Shown piece after piece: positions 42,936 to 51,912 of a stretch of DNA of 64,000 bases. Each line of letters opens with the position of its first letter. Within the stretch, counting starts at the first letter, position 1. This DNA is from CAIUSP01 sp964594365. GTDB taxonomy: Bacteria > Actinomycetota > Thermoleophilia > Solirubrobacterales > 70-9. The stretch spans positions 253,399-317,398 of the forward strand of contig CAZQMB010000001.1 of NCBI GenBank assembly GCA_964594365.1, given 5' to 3'. Under the pieces are notes generated by a model that was not told the DNA's origin, did no database searches, and worked only from the letters and a program-made list of their open reading frames with translations. The translations under genes were made by a program, and so were the position numbers.

Positions 42936-43760
42936 TCAGTCAGTGGTGACGCCAGCCTCGAGAGATTCCTCAGCGGGTTCGATCTCAGCTGAGGAGGGCT
43001 CCGCGATCTCGGGGCCGGAGGTCGTCTCGAGGTCCTCTCCACTTACACACTCAGGGTCGAAGCGGTAGCCGATCCCGAAGTGGGTGTGGATGTACGACCA
43101 GCCCGGAGAGTACTTCTGCAACTTCAGCCTGACCTTTCGGATGAAGACGTCGACCGAGCGATCGCCGTGAGCCATCGCGTAGCCCCAGACCTGCTGGTAG
43201 ATGTCCTCGCGCTCGATCACTTTCCCAGGCGATGCAGCCAGCAAGACCATCAACTCGTACTCGCGTCGGGTCAGCCCGACGCTCTGGCCGGATACGAACG
43301 CCTGGAAGCGATCACCCCGGATCTCTACTTCCCCGACCACCATCGGTGCGGCCTCGGACTCGGGTGCCGACCGGCGGCGGCGGCGAACGACCGACTCGAT
43401 CCGGGCGATCACCTCCTCGGGATGACAGGGCTTGTTGATCCAGTCGTCTGCTCCCAGCCTGAGCCCGCGCACTCTCTGGGCCACCGTCGACTTACTCGAG
43501 CACACGATCACGCCGAGGTCCGGCAGCGCGCCGGCCACCAGCTCGAGGAACTCCCAGGATCGAGGGCCCAGTGTCTCCGGATCGATCAGGAGCGCGCTCA
43601 CCTTCATCGCAACCAACTCCTCGGTCGGCATGCCGGCTGCGACTACGCGGTACTCCCAGCCAGCCGCTTCGAGTCGCTTGCCGAGAACCGTGAGGAACGA
43701 CGAATCGCTGTCGACGATCGCGACCCGGAGCTTCCCTCTCTGTTCGGTTGGGCTGGGCAT
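42936..43760 (-). CDS. OmpR/PhoB-family response regulator (likely Pho regulator)
   Basis: 274 residues. The receiver domain (about 12-125) has the acidic pair in IVDSDSS, a phospho-acceptor Asp in SALLIDPETL, Ser/Thr in VCSSKS and Lys in INKPCHPEE. A winged helix (about 150-235) follows with LTRREYELMVLLAASPGKVIERE and RSVDVFIRKVRLKL. An acidic C-terminal tail of about 35 residues is extra. No sensor kinase is adjacent. Its place beside pstS2 suggests it reads the PHO boxes here; that link is inference. Confidence 0.88.
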   Translation of the reverse strand: MPSPTEQRGKLRVAIVDSDSSFLTVLGKRLEAAGWEYRVVAAGMPTEELVAMKVSALLIDPETLGPRSWEFLELVAGALPDLGVIVCSSKSTVAQRVRGLRLGADDWINKPCHPEEVIARIESVVRRRRRSAPESEAAPMVVGEVEIRGDRFQAFVSGQSVGLTRREYELMVLLAASPGKVIEREDIYQQVWGYAMAHGDRSVDVFIRKVRLKLQKYSPGWSYIHTHFGIGYRFDPECVSGEDLETTSGPEIAEPSSAEIEPAEESLEAGVTTD

Positions 43761-44073
43761 CTCTCGAATCGGGTGCGAGAACGGACCCGACGAACGGAGA
43801 GTCTAGGGAGTATTCCGGCGAGTTCAGGCGTGGCGTGAGAATCCGTTCACCGTATTTTCACAGGCCGGAATTCGCTCCCAGCGAAGGAATCAGGCTTTCG
43901 AAGCAAGCTTTTCCCGAATTTTCACACTGCCCGCGCAACACCCAACCAAGATCGGATCCGGAAAACGGGATCTCCCTCTCGTTAGCGCGCGACCTGCTCG
44001 CTACCTCTCCGGGCAGGTATCGCGCGCTTTTCCATTTCTGCTGGAGAGGCCTGACCGCTCTGGGTGTGAACGA
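43761..44073. other. 313-base intergenic region with possible regulatory RNA
   Basis: No convincing protein frame. It holds a two-unit PHO-like repeat in plus orientation (GTTCAC at 43845, TTTCAC at 43856). Two near-identical 11-mers are also present, CGTATTTTCAC at 43851 and CGAATTTTCAC at 43915. A strong hairpin followed by TTTT lies at 43984-44031. The arrangement would fit a short plus-strand transcript; the upstream part should also hold the promoter of the response regulator. Confidence 0.4.
43984..44031 (+). terminator. terminator-like hairpin on the plus strand
   Basis: AGCGCGCGA and CCTGC pair with GCAGG and TCGCGCGCT, with a two-base TA bulge and a 15-base loop, then TTTT. No plus-strand gene lies upstream for it to end. 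In the other direction it follows the uppP stop but lacks a T-run. Confidence 0.5.
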
Positions 44074-44919
44074 CTACCCGAAGGTCGCGGGGCGCAGGCC
44101 GGTGGCGATGATCAGGAGGATCGCGACGCCGGCGACATAGCGGTAGTAGACGAACGGCCGGTAGCTGTAGGTGCGCACCAAACGCAGCAGGAAGACGATC
44201 GCCAAGTAGCCCGATACGGCAGCGGCGACGAACCCCACGATCATCGGCAGCACCACGCCATCGGGCAGTCCGTCCTGCGAGATCTGGAACCCCTCGAACA
44301 CCGTCGCGCCGAAGACCACGGGGATCAACAGCAGGAAGGAAATCCGCGCGGCCGAATCACGGTCGAGTCCGAGCCAACGCCCGAAGGTGATCGTGATACC
44401 CGAACGCGAGGTTCCCGGCGCCAGGGCGAGGATCTGACTGGCGCCGATGATCAGCCCGTCTTTGAGGCTGAGGGTGTCGAGGTCCCGCTTCTGGGGCAGC
44501 TTGTCTGCCCAGAGCAGGATCGCTCCGAAGAAGATCAGCTGCAGGGCGATCATCCAAGGCGCCCCGAGGCTCGTGTCGATGAAGTCAGCGAACAGCGCGC
44601 CGGCTATCACCGCCGGAACGGTACCGATGGCGATCGCCCAGGCGAGTCGCTCATCGGTCGTTTCTATCTTCCGCTTGCGCAGGCTCGAGAAGAATCCCTT
44701 GGTGAACGCCACTACCTCGCGATGGAAGAAACCGACGGCAGCGATCAGGGTCCCGGCGTGAAGAGCCACATCGAACGTCTTGTTGAAGGACGGGTTCTCC
44801 AGCAGGAAGTCGTAGCTCTGCAGCCACGGGACGATGATCAGATGTCCCGAGGAGGAGATCGGGAGGAACTCGGTCAGCCCCTGGACCACCCCGAGGAGCA
44901 CTGCTTCTAGCCAGGACAC
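44074..44919 (-). CDS. uppP: undecaprenyl-diphosphatase UppP (BacA)
   Basis: Recycles the lipid carrier for peptidoglycan by removing a phosphate from undecaprenyl diphosphate. The 281-residue membrane protein has the motifs GLTEFLPISSSGHL (about 15-28) and LAPGTSRSGITITFGR, and about eight membrane segments. The start is GTG at 44919 (VSWLEAVLLG). Confidence 0.95.
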   Translation of the reverse strand: MSWLEAVLLGVVQGLTEFLPISSSGHLIIVPWLQSYDFLLENPSFNKTFDVALHAGTLIAAVGFFHREVVAFTKGFFSSLRKRKIETTDERLAWAIAIGTVPAVIAGALFADFIDTSLGAPWMIALQLIFFGAILLWADKLPQKRDLDTLSLKDGLIIGASQILALAPGTSRSGITITFGRWLGLDRDSAARISFLLLIPVVFGATVFEGFQISQDGLPDGVVLPMIVGFVAAAVSGYLAIVFLLRLVRTYSYRPFVYYRYVAGVAILLIIATGLRPATFG

Positions 44920-45010
44920 GGGAGCAATCCTAGGGAAGCGGTCGGGCGGGCCTGACCCTCAGGACACAGGTACAGACGATGCGGTCGACCGGTGCGGTAG
45001 ATTTCAGATC

Positions 45011-45292
45011 GTGACGTCAGTCCGTACAGCAACCTCGCGTCGAATCAGGCTCTCAGCAGTCTTGGGTGCCGCCATCACCGCTTTGCTCGCGTTTGCTCCG
45101 GGGGCCTCGGCGGCCGATGGAATCGGACTCTACGGACCTGCCAACGACAAGGTCATCGTCTACTTCTCCTTCGGCGCGATGATCATCTTCGCGGCCTTCG
45201 TGATCGGCGCCTCACTGATCCAGATGCGTCTCGATAAGCGCAAGGAGCAGCGCAAGGAAGCGCTGGAGCGCCTCGAGAGCGACAAGACCTGA
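45011..45292 (+). CDS. small signal-peptide plus TM protein
   Basis: 93 residues from a GTG start: an Arg-rich start and hydrophobic stretch ending PGASAA (likely signal cleavage), a short outer part, one transmembrane helix (about 45-65) and a strongly charged cytoplasmic tail rich in Lys, Arg and Glu. No recognised family and no clear ribosome site. Confidence 0.6.
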   Translation: MTSVRTATSRRIRLSAVLGAAITALLAFAPGASAADGIGLYGPANDKVIVYFSFGAMIIFAAFVIGASLIQMRLDKRKEQRKEALERLESDKT

Positions 45293-45435
45293 CCGCCTGC
45301 CCGGCGCAATAGGCTTCAGGCATCGAAGGCTCTCCACTCCCCCATCGCAAACCGGCACCGCGCCGGACCATCGAACCCGCTCGCGGTGTCAGGCCATTCG
45401 CCGGGCAACCTGTAGCCCGTCCTGAGCCGCGGAGG

Positions 45436-45489
45436 CGACCGGTCCGGCCCATCCCCGGAGAGAGGCCGGTCAGGCCGGTACCGGGTCAG
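45436..45489 (+). repeat. two-copy 9-residue coding repeat upstream of the M23 gene
   Basis: In the frame of the M23 peptidase, RPVRPIPGE is followed at once by RPVRPVPGQ. The two copies differ mainly at synonymous positions (cga/agg, cgg/agg, ccc/ccg, gga/ggt), which supports this stretch being translated. Confidence 0.55.
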
Positions 45490-45591
45490 CCCCCGCGGCT
45501 TCGACTCGTTCCCACCGAAGAGCCGCTCCGCAAGCCTGCACCTCCCAGCCTGTGGAGACCGAGCCTGAAGTTCGCCGCAGGTCTGCTCACC

Positions 45592-46197
45592 GTGATCGTG
45601 CTGGCTGGCGCCGTCGGGACCGTGATCGGATTGCCTTCGCCGATCGGGTCGAACACTGCGGTCAGCTCTGCCGCAGCGAGCCCGACCTTGGTGGAGCCTT
45701 ACGACGTGAACACGCTGGTCGGTAACGGGACCGGACCGATCCTGGAGCTGGGTCCGTTCTTCCCGGTTCTGGGCAAGGTCGACTACGGCGAGGCAGATGC
45801 GAGATTCGGGGCCGAGCGCTTCGGCCACGTCCACGCTGGCCAGGACATCTTCGCCGCCAAGGGGACCCCGCTCGTGGCTGTGACCGACGGAGTCGTCACG
45901 GCCAGTGCGAGCGAGGACCATCCATTCTCCTCAGGCCGGGGCAACTACATCGCAATCTACGATCGCGATGCGGATCGCAGCTACGCCTACCTGCATCTGC
46001 TCGATCCCTCTCCACTGAGAGCTGGCGACAAGGTCGAGGCCGGCCAGGTGATCGGGCTGATGGGATGCACCGGCTCCTGTTACGGAGTCCATCTGCATTT
46101 CGAGATCCGGCAAGGCCGAGCCACCGTCCGCTCCGACTCCCGGGCCATCGACCCGCTCCCCTTCCTCAAATCCCTCCCCCAAGCTCCGACTCCCTGA
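45592..46197 (+). CDS. M23 (LytM-like) metallopeptidase with unresolved N-terminus
   Basis: Zinc endopeptidase domain of the lysostaphin type, with FGHVHAGQDIFAAKGTPLVAV (first ligands) and VHLHFEIR (last His). It probably trims peptidoglycan cross-links outside the cell. From the GTG at 45592 the product is 201 residues and begins inside a hydrophobic helix. The frame is open back to 45313 without ATG, GTG or TTG, and the upstream part encodes a Pro/Arg-rich stretch leading into SLWRLSLKFAAGLLTVIV, a proper membrane anchor. The true start is therefore probably non-canonical (ATC or CTG) or hidden by a sequence error. Confidence 0.8.
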   Translation: MIVLAGAVGTVIGLPSPIGSNTAVSSAAASPTLVEPYDVNTLVGNGTGPILELGPFFPVLGKVDYGEADARFGAERFGHVHAGQDIFAAKGTPLVAVTDGVVTASASEDHPFSSGRGNYIAIYDRDADRSYAYLHLLDPSPLRAGDKVEAGQVIGLMGCTGSCYGVHLHFEIRQGRATVRSDSRAIDPLPFLKSLPQAPTP

Positions 46198-46266
46198 GTC
46201 CTTGGCTCGTCCGGCGTCGCGTCCGGCGAGCCGGAGGTGACAGGACCCGTGCGGCGGTAGAGGCGA

Positions 46267-47091
46267 CTACTCCACGCGAAAGCTGGGCAGGAGCCGCTTC
46301 TCGGTCTCACCCTTGACCTGCGCGAGGATCTCGACCTTGTCCTCGATCGGCGTGCCGCGCAGTTTGGTGGCGAGGAGGTCATCGACCTGGAAGACACCGG
46401 CCGAGTTGTTCATCTCGATCTCGATCCGAACCGGACGCTCCTCCCCCGGCTCGATCCTCACCTCGTCGATCGCCGCAGCCGAGAGGGCATGGATGCCGTA
46501 CTGACCGCCTTCGAACGGGATACGAGACCTCCCCTGAGCCATGTCGAGGGCATCGGCAACCCGCACCACTCCGCCTTCGACCGTGTAGGGCTCGCCGCGA
46601 CGCCGGTGTCCGATGATCGTGTTCAGGATCTCCGAGACCACCACGGTCCGATCGGGCTCTTTGTAGACGCCCTCGAGTAGTACCGGCAATCTGCTGGCTG
46701 CGAGGAAGAGACTGAACTCCTCGTGATCCTTGCGGTGGATGGACATTCCGACGTCGTGGAAGAGCGCCCCTCCGGCAACCACCACCTCGGCGTCGCGCAG
46801 CTTCATACCGTGGTCGGTGACCATCGCCGGTTCGACGCCCGCCTTGGCGAGGAGCCGCACCAGCCGGAGAGCCACGTTGAGGATCACCTGCACGTGCACC
46901 CACGAGTGGTCGGACATCCCGAGCCTCTCCGAGGTCATCTGGGCCATGTACCACCAGGTCCGAACCTGCTCGTCGGCGTTGACGGCATCGAGGAACTTCT
47001 CGAGCTTCTTGTTGCCCCGGGTCGGGGCGTGGACCTTTGCCTCGGCTATCGCCTCGGCAGCGGATTTCGACTTCTTGCTCTCCTTCGCCAC
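46267..47091 (-). CDS. HD-domain metal-dependent phosphohydrolase
   Basis: 274 residues. A Lys/Ala-rich start precedes an HD domain with HVQVILNVALRL (first His), LFHDVGMSIHRKDHE (HD pair) and IIGHRRRG, then VVRVADALDMAQGR with the last Asp. The C-terminal 70 residues form an extra beta domain (RIEIEMNNSAGVFQVDDLLATKL). It could act on nucleotides or other phosphate esters; the substrate cannot be read from sequence. Confidence 0.85.
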   Translation of the reverse strand: MAKESKKSKSAAEAIAEAKVHAPTRGNKKLEKFLDAVNADEQVRTWWYMAQMTSERLGMSDHSWVHVQVILNVALRLVRLLAKAGVEPAMVTDHGMKLRDAEVVVAGGALFHDVGMSIHRKDHEEFSLFLAASRLPVLLEGVYKEPDRTVVVSEILNTIIGHRRRGEPYTVEGGVVRVADALDMAQGRSRIPFEGGQYGIHALSAAAIDEVRIEPGEERPVRIEIEMNNSAGVFQVDDLLATKLRGTPIEDKVEILAQVKGETEKRLLPSFRVE

Positions 47092-47305
47092 TGGACCATC
47101 TTCGCAGGAGGGCGGCTGCCCGCTGTGAATCGATCGTGAACGGCAACTTTCCGACCGCCAGGCCGCTTAGCGTTGCGCCCGTGAGTCCCCCGAAGCCGGC
47201 CATTCCGGTCTGCCTTGCGACCGGTGTCACCCTGCCCGAGTGTTCCTGCCGAGGCTGCCTCGAGCGCCTGCTCTCCCACCACGCCCCGCACCTGATGCGT
47301 CCGGT

Positions 47306-48199
47306 TCAGGCGTCGATCGGCGGCGGCGCCTCGGGCTCTGCCAACGCTCCCGCGGATGCAGCGATCACGCAGGCGATGCCGCCCAACTCGGGCGCATCCA
47401 GAGCCTGACTGAGCACCACGAAGCCGATCACCGCTGCGATAGCGGGTTCGACGCTCATCAACACCCCGAAGGTCGTCTGGCTGAGGCGGCGCATCGCCTG
47501 CATCTCGAGGAAGTAGGGGATCGCGGTGCTGAGCATCGCCACCGCGAACCCGACCACCAGCACCTCCGGGGCGATCAGGTTCGCTCCTCCCTCGTACAGA
47601 CCGGGCGCAAGAGAGATCAGCGTTGCGATCACCATCGAGAGAGCCAGACCTTGGCCGACCTCCATCCGGTGCCCTAGCCGGACCCCGCTGACTATGTAGA
47701 GGCCCCAGAAGATCCCCGCCACCAGCGCGAGTGCCACCCCGATCAGGTCGATCGAATCCTCCTGCAGAGGTTGGGTGATCAGGAACAGCCCGAGCACCGC
47801 CAGCGCGATCCAGATCAGGTCACGCTTGCGTCTCGATCCGACGACTGCCACAGCCAATGGGCCGATGAACTCACACGCCACCGCTATCCCCAGCGGGATT
47901 CGTGCGATCGCGGCGTAATAGAGGAGGTTCATCCCCGCGAACGAGACCGCGAACGGCACCACCACTCGCAGGTTGTCCTTGGTCAACAACTTCAGGCTGG
48001 GGCGGAATACAGCCAGCAACACGATCGTGGCGAAGCCCTGACGCAGGAGGACCGAGCCGGCCGATCCGACCTCGTCGAACATGGTGGTCGCCAGCGCCGC
48101 GCCGAACTGGAGGATCCCGATCGCCGAGATCGCGAAGATCAACGCAAGCCGCTTCTCCCCACCTACGGCGGGGCCAGTGAGGGATCTGCCCGAGGCCAC
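47306..48199 (-). CDS. EamA/RhtA-family transporter
   Basis: 297 residues with ten transmembrane helices in two EamA halves. The RhtA-type segment LYYAAIARIPLGIAVACEFIGPLAVAV marks the amino-acid (threonine/homoserine-like) exporter branch. It stands in a minus-strand run with wall and HD proteins without obvious operon partners. Substrate unknown. Confidence 0.87.
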   Translation of the reverse strand: MASGRSLTGPAVGGEKRLALIFAISAIGILQFGAALATTMFDEVGSAGSVLLRQGFATIVLLAVFRPSLKLLTKDNLRVVVPFAVSFAGMNLLYYAAIARIPLGIAVACEFIGPLAVAVVGSRRKRDLIWIALAVLGLFLITQPLQEDSIDLIGVALALVAGIFWGLYIVSGVRLGHRMEVGQGLALSMVIATLISLAPGLYEGGANLIAPEVLVVGFAVAMLSTAIPYFLEMQAMRRLSQTTFGVLMSVEPAIAAVIGFVVLSQALDAPELGGIACVIAASAGALAEPEAPPPIDA

Positions 48200-48231
48200 T
48201 GCGGCAGGCTAGCCGCTGCTGAGCGTCAGGA

Positions 48232-48783
48232 CTAACCGCAGTTCGGCCAAGGCGAAGAGCCGCGGGCATCCATCAACAACGCTGCGCGGACATCCTGCTC
48301 CCAGCCCGGAGCCTTGGCAGGGTCGCCTCTGCCTCCCACCGACTTCCAGGTGCTGATGCTGAACTGGTAGCGGCCTCGATAGGTGCCGTCGGCCGAGACG
48401 GAATCGACGTTCCCGCCCGACTCGCAGCTCGCGATCGAGGCGAGGGTCGGCTTGGCGATCCCGAGCAGATCATCGACCTCGCGGAGCGCCTTCTTGACGT
48501 GCTTGGGGTGAGCGCGGGCAGACCACTTGAGCAGGCTCGCCGGCCCCTCGAAGCCGAGCTCCTGCGGGGTGAAGGTGCGTTTGGGTTTCGAGGGAACTGG
48601 CTGCGGGTCACCCTCGACGGCTGCCGCATCCATGGAGCCGCCTCCGCTCGGGATCGAGCGTTGGGCGATCGCGCCAGAGGCGCCGTAGATCAGGGCCGCA
48701 ACGCAGGCGACGGTAGCCAACGCGAGCGCTGCGAGCGCAAGGCCGCGATAGAGCGCAAGGCGCTTGTTTCCGGTCGGGGGCAT
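48232..48783 (-). CDS. Rpf-like transglycosylase domain protein
   Basis: 183 residues: a basic start and transmembrane helix or uncleaved signal (about 12-38), a linker, then a C-terminal resuscitation-promoting-factor-like lysozyme domain. ASIASCESGGNVDSV carries the catalytic Glu, RGRYQFSISTWKSVGG follows, and SSPWPNCG closes the family disulfide. It should cleave peptidoglycan glycan strands at the cell surface and may help exit from dormancy as in other actinobacteria. Divergent from the next phosphoesterase over 130 bases. Confidence 0.88.
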   Translation of the reverse strand: MPPTGNKRLALYRGLALAALALATVACVAALIYGASGAIAQRSIPSGGGSMDAAAVEGDPQPVPSKPKRTFTPQELGFEGPASLLKWSARAHPKHVKKALREVDDLLGIAKPTLASIASCESGGNVDSVSADGTYRGRYQFSISTWKSVGGRGDPAKAPGWEQDVRAALLMDARGSSPWPNCG

Positions 48784-48913
48784 CGGGTTGAAGAGAGTGA
48801 CAGAGAGAACGGCGGCAATATGTGTATTTGCTCACAGTCCGCAATCGCCCACCCACCCACGCCTGAGACGCGCCTCGCCCTTGCTCGCCATGGCCCCTAT
48901 GATCGCTCGACCG

Positions 48914-49522
48914 ATGCAGATCCTCGCCTTCAGCGATCTCCACCGCAGCGTCGAGAAAGCCGCCAGCCTGGTGGAGCGGGCAGGCAGCGACGAGGTCGAC
49001 CTCGTGATCGGCGCCGGCGACTTCGCCTCCCAACATGAAGGTCTCGACGAGGCGATCGCCTCCCTGGCCTCCATCACGAAACCCGCACTGCTCGTTCCGG
49101 GTAACAACGAGACCGCAGACGCTCTGCGCACGGCCGTATCCGACGCCGGTTGGAACTCAGCCAGCGTCCTGCACGGAGAGTCGACCGAGGTCGAGGGACA
49201 GACCTTCTTCGGACTCGGCGCCGGAATCCCCACTACTCCCTGGGACTGGAGTTTCGATCTCTCCGAGGAAGAGGCGACCGATGCCCTCGCCGACCTCCCC
49301 GACGGCGCGGCGCTGATCGTCCACTCCCCACCGAAGGGCCACTGCGACCTAGCCTCCTCGGGCGATCACCTCGGAAGCGAGGCGATCTTCGCCGCGATCG
49401 AAGGCAAGCAACCGCCACTCGCGGTCTGTGGACACATCCACGAAGCATGGGGACAGACCTCCGAGGTTGGTCCGACCCGCATAATCAACCTTGGTCCCGA
49501 CGGGCACCTGCTCGAACTCTGA
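48914..49522 (+). CDS. calcineurin-like metallophosphoesterase
   Basis: 202-residue single-domain phosphoesterase. Metal motifs are FSDLHRS, GAGDFAS, VPGNNE (Asn-Glu in place of the usual His-Asp), VHSPPKGHCD and CGHIHEAWG, the archaeal/MJ0912-like branch. The ATG at 48914 gives the standard N-terminus MQILAFSDLH. It is followed by an unknown gene after 37 bases with a good ribosome site. Confidence 0.85.
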   Translation: MQILAFSDLHRSVEKAASLVERAGSDEVDLVIGAGDFASQHEGLDEAIASLASITKPALLVPGNNETADALRTAVSDAGWNSASVLHGESTEVEGQTFFGLGAGIPTTPWDWSFDLSEEEATDALADLPDGAALIVHSPPKGHCDLASSGDHLGSEAIFAAIEGKQPPLAVCGHIHEAWGQTSEVGPTRIINLGPDGHLLEL

Positions 49523-49559
49523 TCGCAACCGAATTCCCAAACCGCAACGAGAGGAACAG

Positions 49560-50246
49560 ATGAACGCTGACTCACCAGATCCCCGGCATACAGACGAATG
49601 GCGAGTCGAGGTCCACCTCGAAGCCGATGAGCACGGGGAGAGTCTCGGTGACAAGCTCAACTCACTGCACCTCGACGACGAGGCGAGGAAGCTCCTCGGC
49701 GGATCGATCATCGTCACCCGCGACGGATCTCACCTGTTCCTCTACGCCTGGCACAGACAGAGCGCCGAGGAGGCCGAGAGGACCGTGCGCAACCTGCTCG
49801 AGCACGAGGGGCTGAGCGGCGAGGTGCAGCTGATGCGCTGGCACCCAGGGGCGGACGAGTGGAAGCCGGCTTCCGAGCCGATGCCTGAGACCGGAGCGGA
49901 ACTCGATGCGGAGATCGAGGACCACGAGGAGCGTGCGCGTCGCGAGTTCGAGCAGACCGGCCACTACGACTGGGAGGCGATCGTGGAGCTGCCGAGCCTG
50001 AAAGAGGCACGCAACTTCGCCAAGCAGCTGCACGACAGGGACCTCCCCGTGCGGCGTCGTTTCCACTACTTGATCGTGGGCGCCCTGACCGAGGAGGACG
50101 CCCGCGAGCTCGCGGCAGAGCTCGACGAGATCTCGCCCGAGGGGTCCGCGGTCGGCTTCCGTGCGAACCCGGTCGACGTGCCCCACCCCCTCTTCGTCCG
50201 GGTGAGCGCGATGAAGCCCGGCGTGGTGCGCGACCTCGGGCTCTGA
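49560..50246 (+). CDS. protein of unknown function with two ferredoxin-like halves
   Basis: 228 acidic residues with no signal or membrane segment. A GAGAGGA ribosome site precedes the ATG. Both halves show a beta-alpha-beta pattern: VEVHLEADEHGESLGDKL then IIVTRDGSHLFLYAW..SAEEAERTV, and IVELPSLKEARNFAKQL then YLIVGALTEEDARELAAEL, so it probably arose by internal duplication. RraB/DUF-type regulators look like this, but I cannot assign a family. Confidence 0.68.
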   Translation: MNADSPDPRHTDEWRVEVHLEADEHGESLGDKLNSLHLDDEARKLLGGSIIVTRDGSHLFLYAWHRQSAEEAERTVRNLLEHEGLSGEVQLMRWHPGADEWKPASEPMPETGAELDAEIEDHEERARREFEQTGHYDWEAIVELPSLKEARNFAKQLHDRDLPVRRRFHYLIVGALTEEDARELAAELDEISPEGSAVGFRANPVDVPHPLFVRVSAMKPGVVRDLGL

Positions 50247-50273
50247 GCTCGAGGCTTAGTTAGAACCAGGCGG

Positions 50274-51023
50274 CTAAACGGCGGCCGAGAGGCGCCGCAG
50301 GAACTGCTTGGTCTCGGCATTGCGAGGAGAGTCGAGTACCTCGGAGGGTTTCCCCATCTCGAGGATCCTGCCCTCGTGCAGGAACGCGATCCGATCCGCC
50401 ACCTCGCGGGCGAACCCCATCTCGTGGGTTGCGATCAGCATCGTCACCCCGACCTCCTCCTTCAGCTCCTTGACCGCCTCGAGTACCTCCCCCACCAGCT
50501 CCGGATCCAGGGCACTCGTCACCTCGTCGAGCAGGAGCGCGCGCGGGTTGGCTACGAGCGCCCTCACGATCGCGACCCTCTGCTGCTGCCCGCCCGACAG
50601 ACGATCTGGTTTCTCGTCGGCGCGGTCGCCGAGGCCGAACCTCTCGAGCAAGTCTCTTGCCCGCTGATCCGCCTCGGACTTGTCGAGTCCGTGCGCGCGG
50701 GTGCTGCCGAGCATCACGTTCTCGATCGCGGTCAGGTGCGGAAAGAGGTTGTAGGCCTGGAAGACCATCCCCAGTCTGCGTCTGACCGCGACCTGATCCA
50801 CCGACGGATCGGTGATCACCTCGCCGTCGAGGTAGATGTCACCGTCGTCGATCTCTTCCAGCAGATCCACGCATCGCAGCAATGTGGACTTGCCCGACCC
50901 GGAGGCACCGATCACCGCGATCGCCTCGTGCTCTTTGACCTCGAAATCGATCCCACGCAGGACCTCGAGGTCCCCGAACGACTTGGTGACCCCCTCTAGC
51001 TCGATCACGGTGCCCGGACTCAC
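50274..51023 (-). CDS. polar amino acid ABC importer, ATP-binding protein
   Basis: 249-residue GlnQ/HisP-type ATPase: GASGSGKSTLLRCVDLLE, FQAYNLFPHLTAIENV, LSGGQQQRVAIVRALV and LLLDEVTSALDPELVGEVL. The sequence FQxxNLFPHxT is typical of this importer class. The GTG overlaps the stop of the permease gene as GTGA. Works with the permease and binding protein upstream. Confidence 0.93.
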   Translation of the reverse strand: MSPGTVIELEGVTKSFGDLEVLRGIDFEVKEHEAIAVIGASGSGKSTLLRCVDLLEEIDDGDIYLDGEVITDPSVDQVAVRRRLGMVFQAYNLFPHLTAIENVMLGSTRAHGLDKSEADQRARDLLERFGLGDRADEKPDRLSGGQQQRVAIVRALVANPRALLLDEVTSALDPELVGEVLEAVKELKEEVGVTMLIATHEMGFAREVADRIAFLHEGRILEMGKPSEVLDSPRNAETKQFLRRLSAAV

Positions 51024-51874
51024 TTGGCCTTACCTCCGGTGGTCAGGTCCATCCGGTCGAGCAACCGGGCCAGTGGAACCGTGATGATCAGATAGAGCAG
51101 TGCCGCAGCGAGGAGCGGCGTGTAGTTGAAGTTCGCCGCTGCATCGATCTGAGCGACCCTGAAGGCCTCGACCACACCGAGTATCGCGACCAGGGCGACG
51201 TCTTTCTGCAAGGCGATGAAGTCGTTCAGCAATGGCGGTATCACGCGCCTCACTGCCTGGGGCAAGACGACGAATCTGAGCGACTGGCGCTCGTCGAGGC
51301 CGATCGCGAGCGCAGCATCCTTCTGCCCCTTGTGCACCGACAGCAGCCCCGCCCGGTACACCTCGGAGACGTAGGCGCCGTAGGAGAGCGCGAGTGCGAA
51401 CCCGCCGAGGATGATCGGATCGGTCGGGACGCCAGACAGGCCGAGAGCCGGGATCCCGAATCCGACCAGATATACGAGCAGGATCGTCGGGATGCCGCGG
51501 AAGATGTCGCAATAGCCCGCAGCGAGCAGCCGCAAGGGGAAGAGCGCCGGACCGCTGGAGGTACGCACCAGAGCTACGACTAATCCCCAGATCAGCACGA
51601 TCACCTCGACCACGAGGAACATCGCCACGTCGATCCGGAACGCCTTGAGGATCTCGGGGAAGGAGTCAGCGAAGGCGGACGGCGAGAAGAAGGTGTCCCG
51701 AACGTCCGGCCATCCCGGGCTGGTCAGGATCAGGGCGGCGAGCCCTCCGAGTACGACGACCGAGGAGACGAACGCGATCAGCGCGCCTCTTCGGTCCATC
51801 TTCTTGCGGGCGGCGCGCCGAGCCTCACGGCGGGTACCGACCTCGTAGGCCTTGCCGGCCTTTACAGCCTCCAT
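51020..51874 (-). CDS. polar amino acid ABC importer, permease
   Basis: 284 residues with a basic cytoplasmic start, TM1 near 30-50, and a HisMQ/GlnP-type permease core (about 90-275) including FRGIPTILLVYLVGFG, YGAYVSEVYRAGLLSV and the EAA loop DAALAIGLDERQSLRFVVLPQA. One permease gene only, so it probably works as a homodimer. Overlaps the ATPase gene by 4 bases. Confidence 0.92.
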   Translation of the reverse strand: MEAVKAGKAYEVGTRREARRAARKKMDRRGALIAFVSSVVVLGGLAALILTSPGWPDVRDTFFSPSAFADSFPEILKAFRIDVAMFLVVEVIVLIWGLVVALVRTSSGPALFPLRLLAAGYCDIFRGIPTILLVYLVGFGIPALGLSGVPTDPIILGGFALALSYGAYVSEVYRAGLLSVHKGQKDAALAIGLDERQSLRFVVLPQAVRRVIPPLLNDFIALQKDVALVAILGVVEAFRVAQIDAAANFNYTPLLAAALLYLIITVPLARLLDRMDLTTGGKAK

Positions 51875-51912
51875 CGTCTGGGCTGGAGTATTCCCGATTG
51901 GCCCTGAACGAG

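Noticed and set aside
47181..47408. Plus-strand GTG frame with a CSCRGC cluster after the HD gene
   Set aside because: Its second half is antisense to the EamA gene, no ribosome site, and the Cys cluster alone is not enough to support a metal-binding protein.
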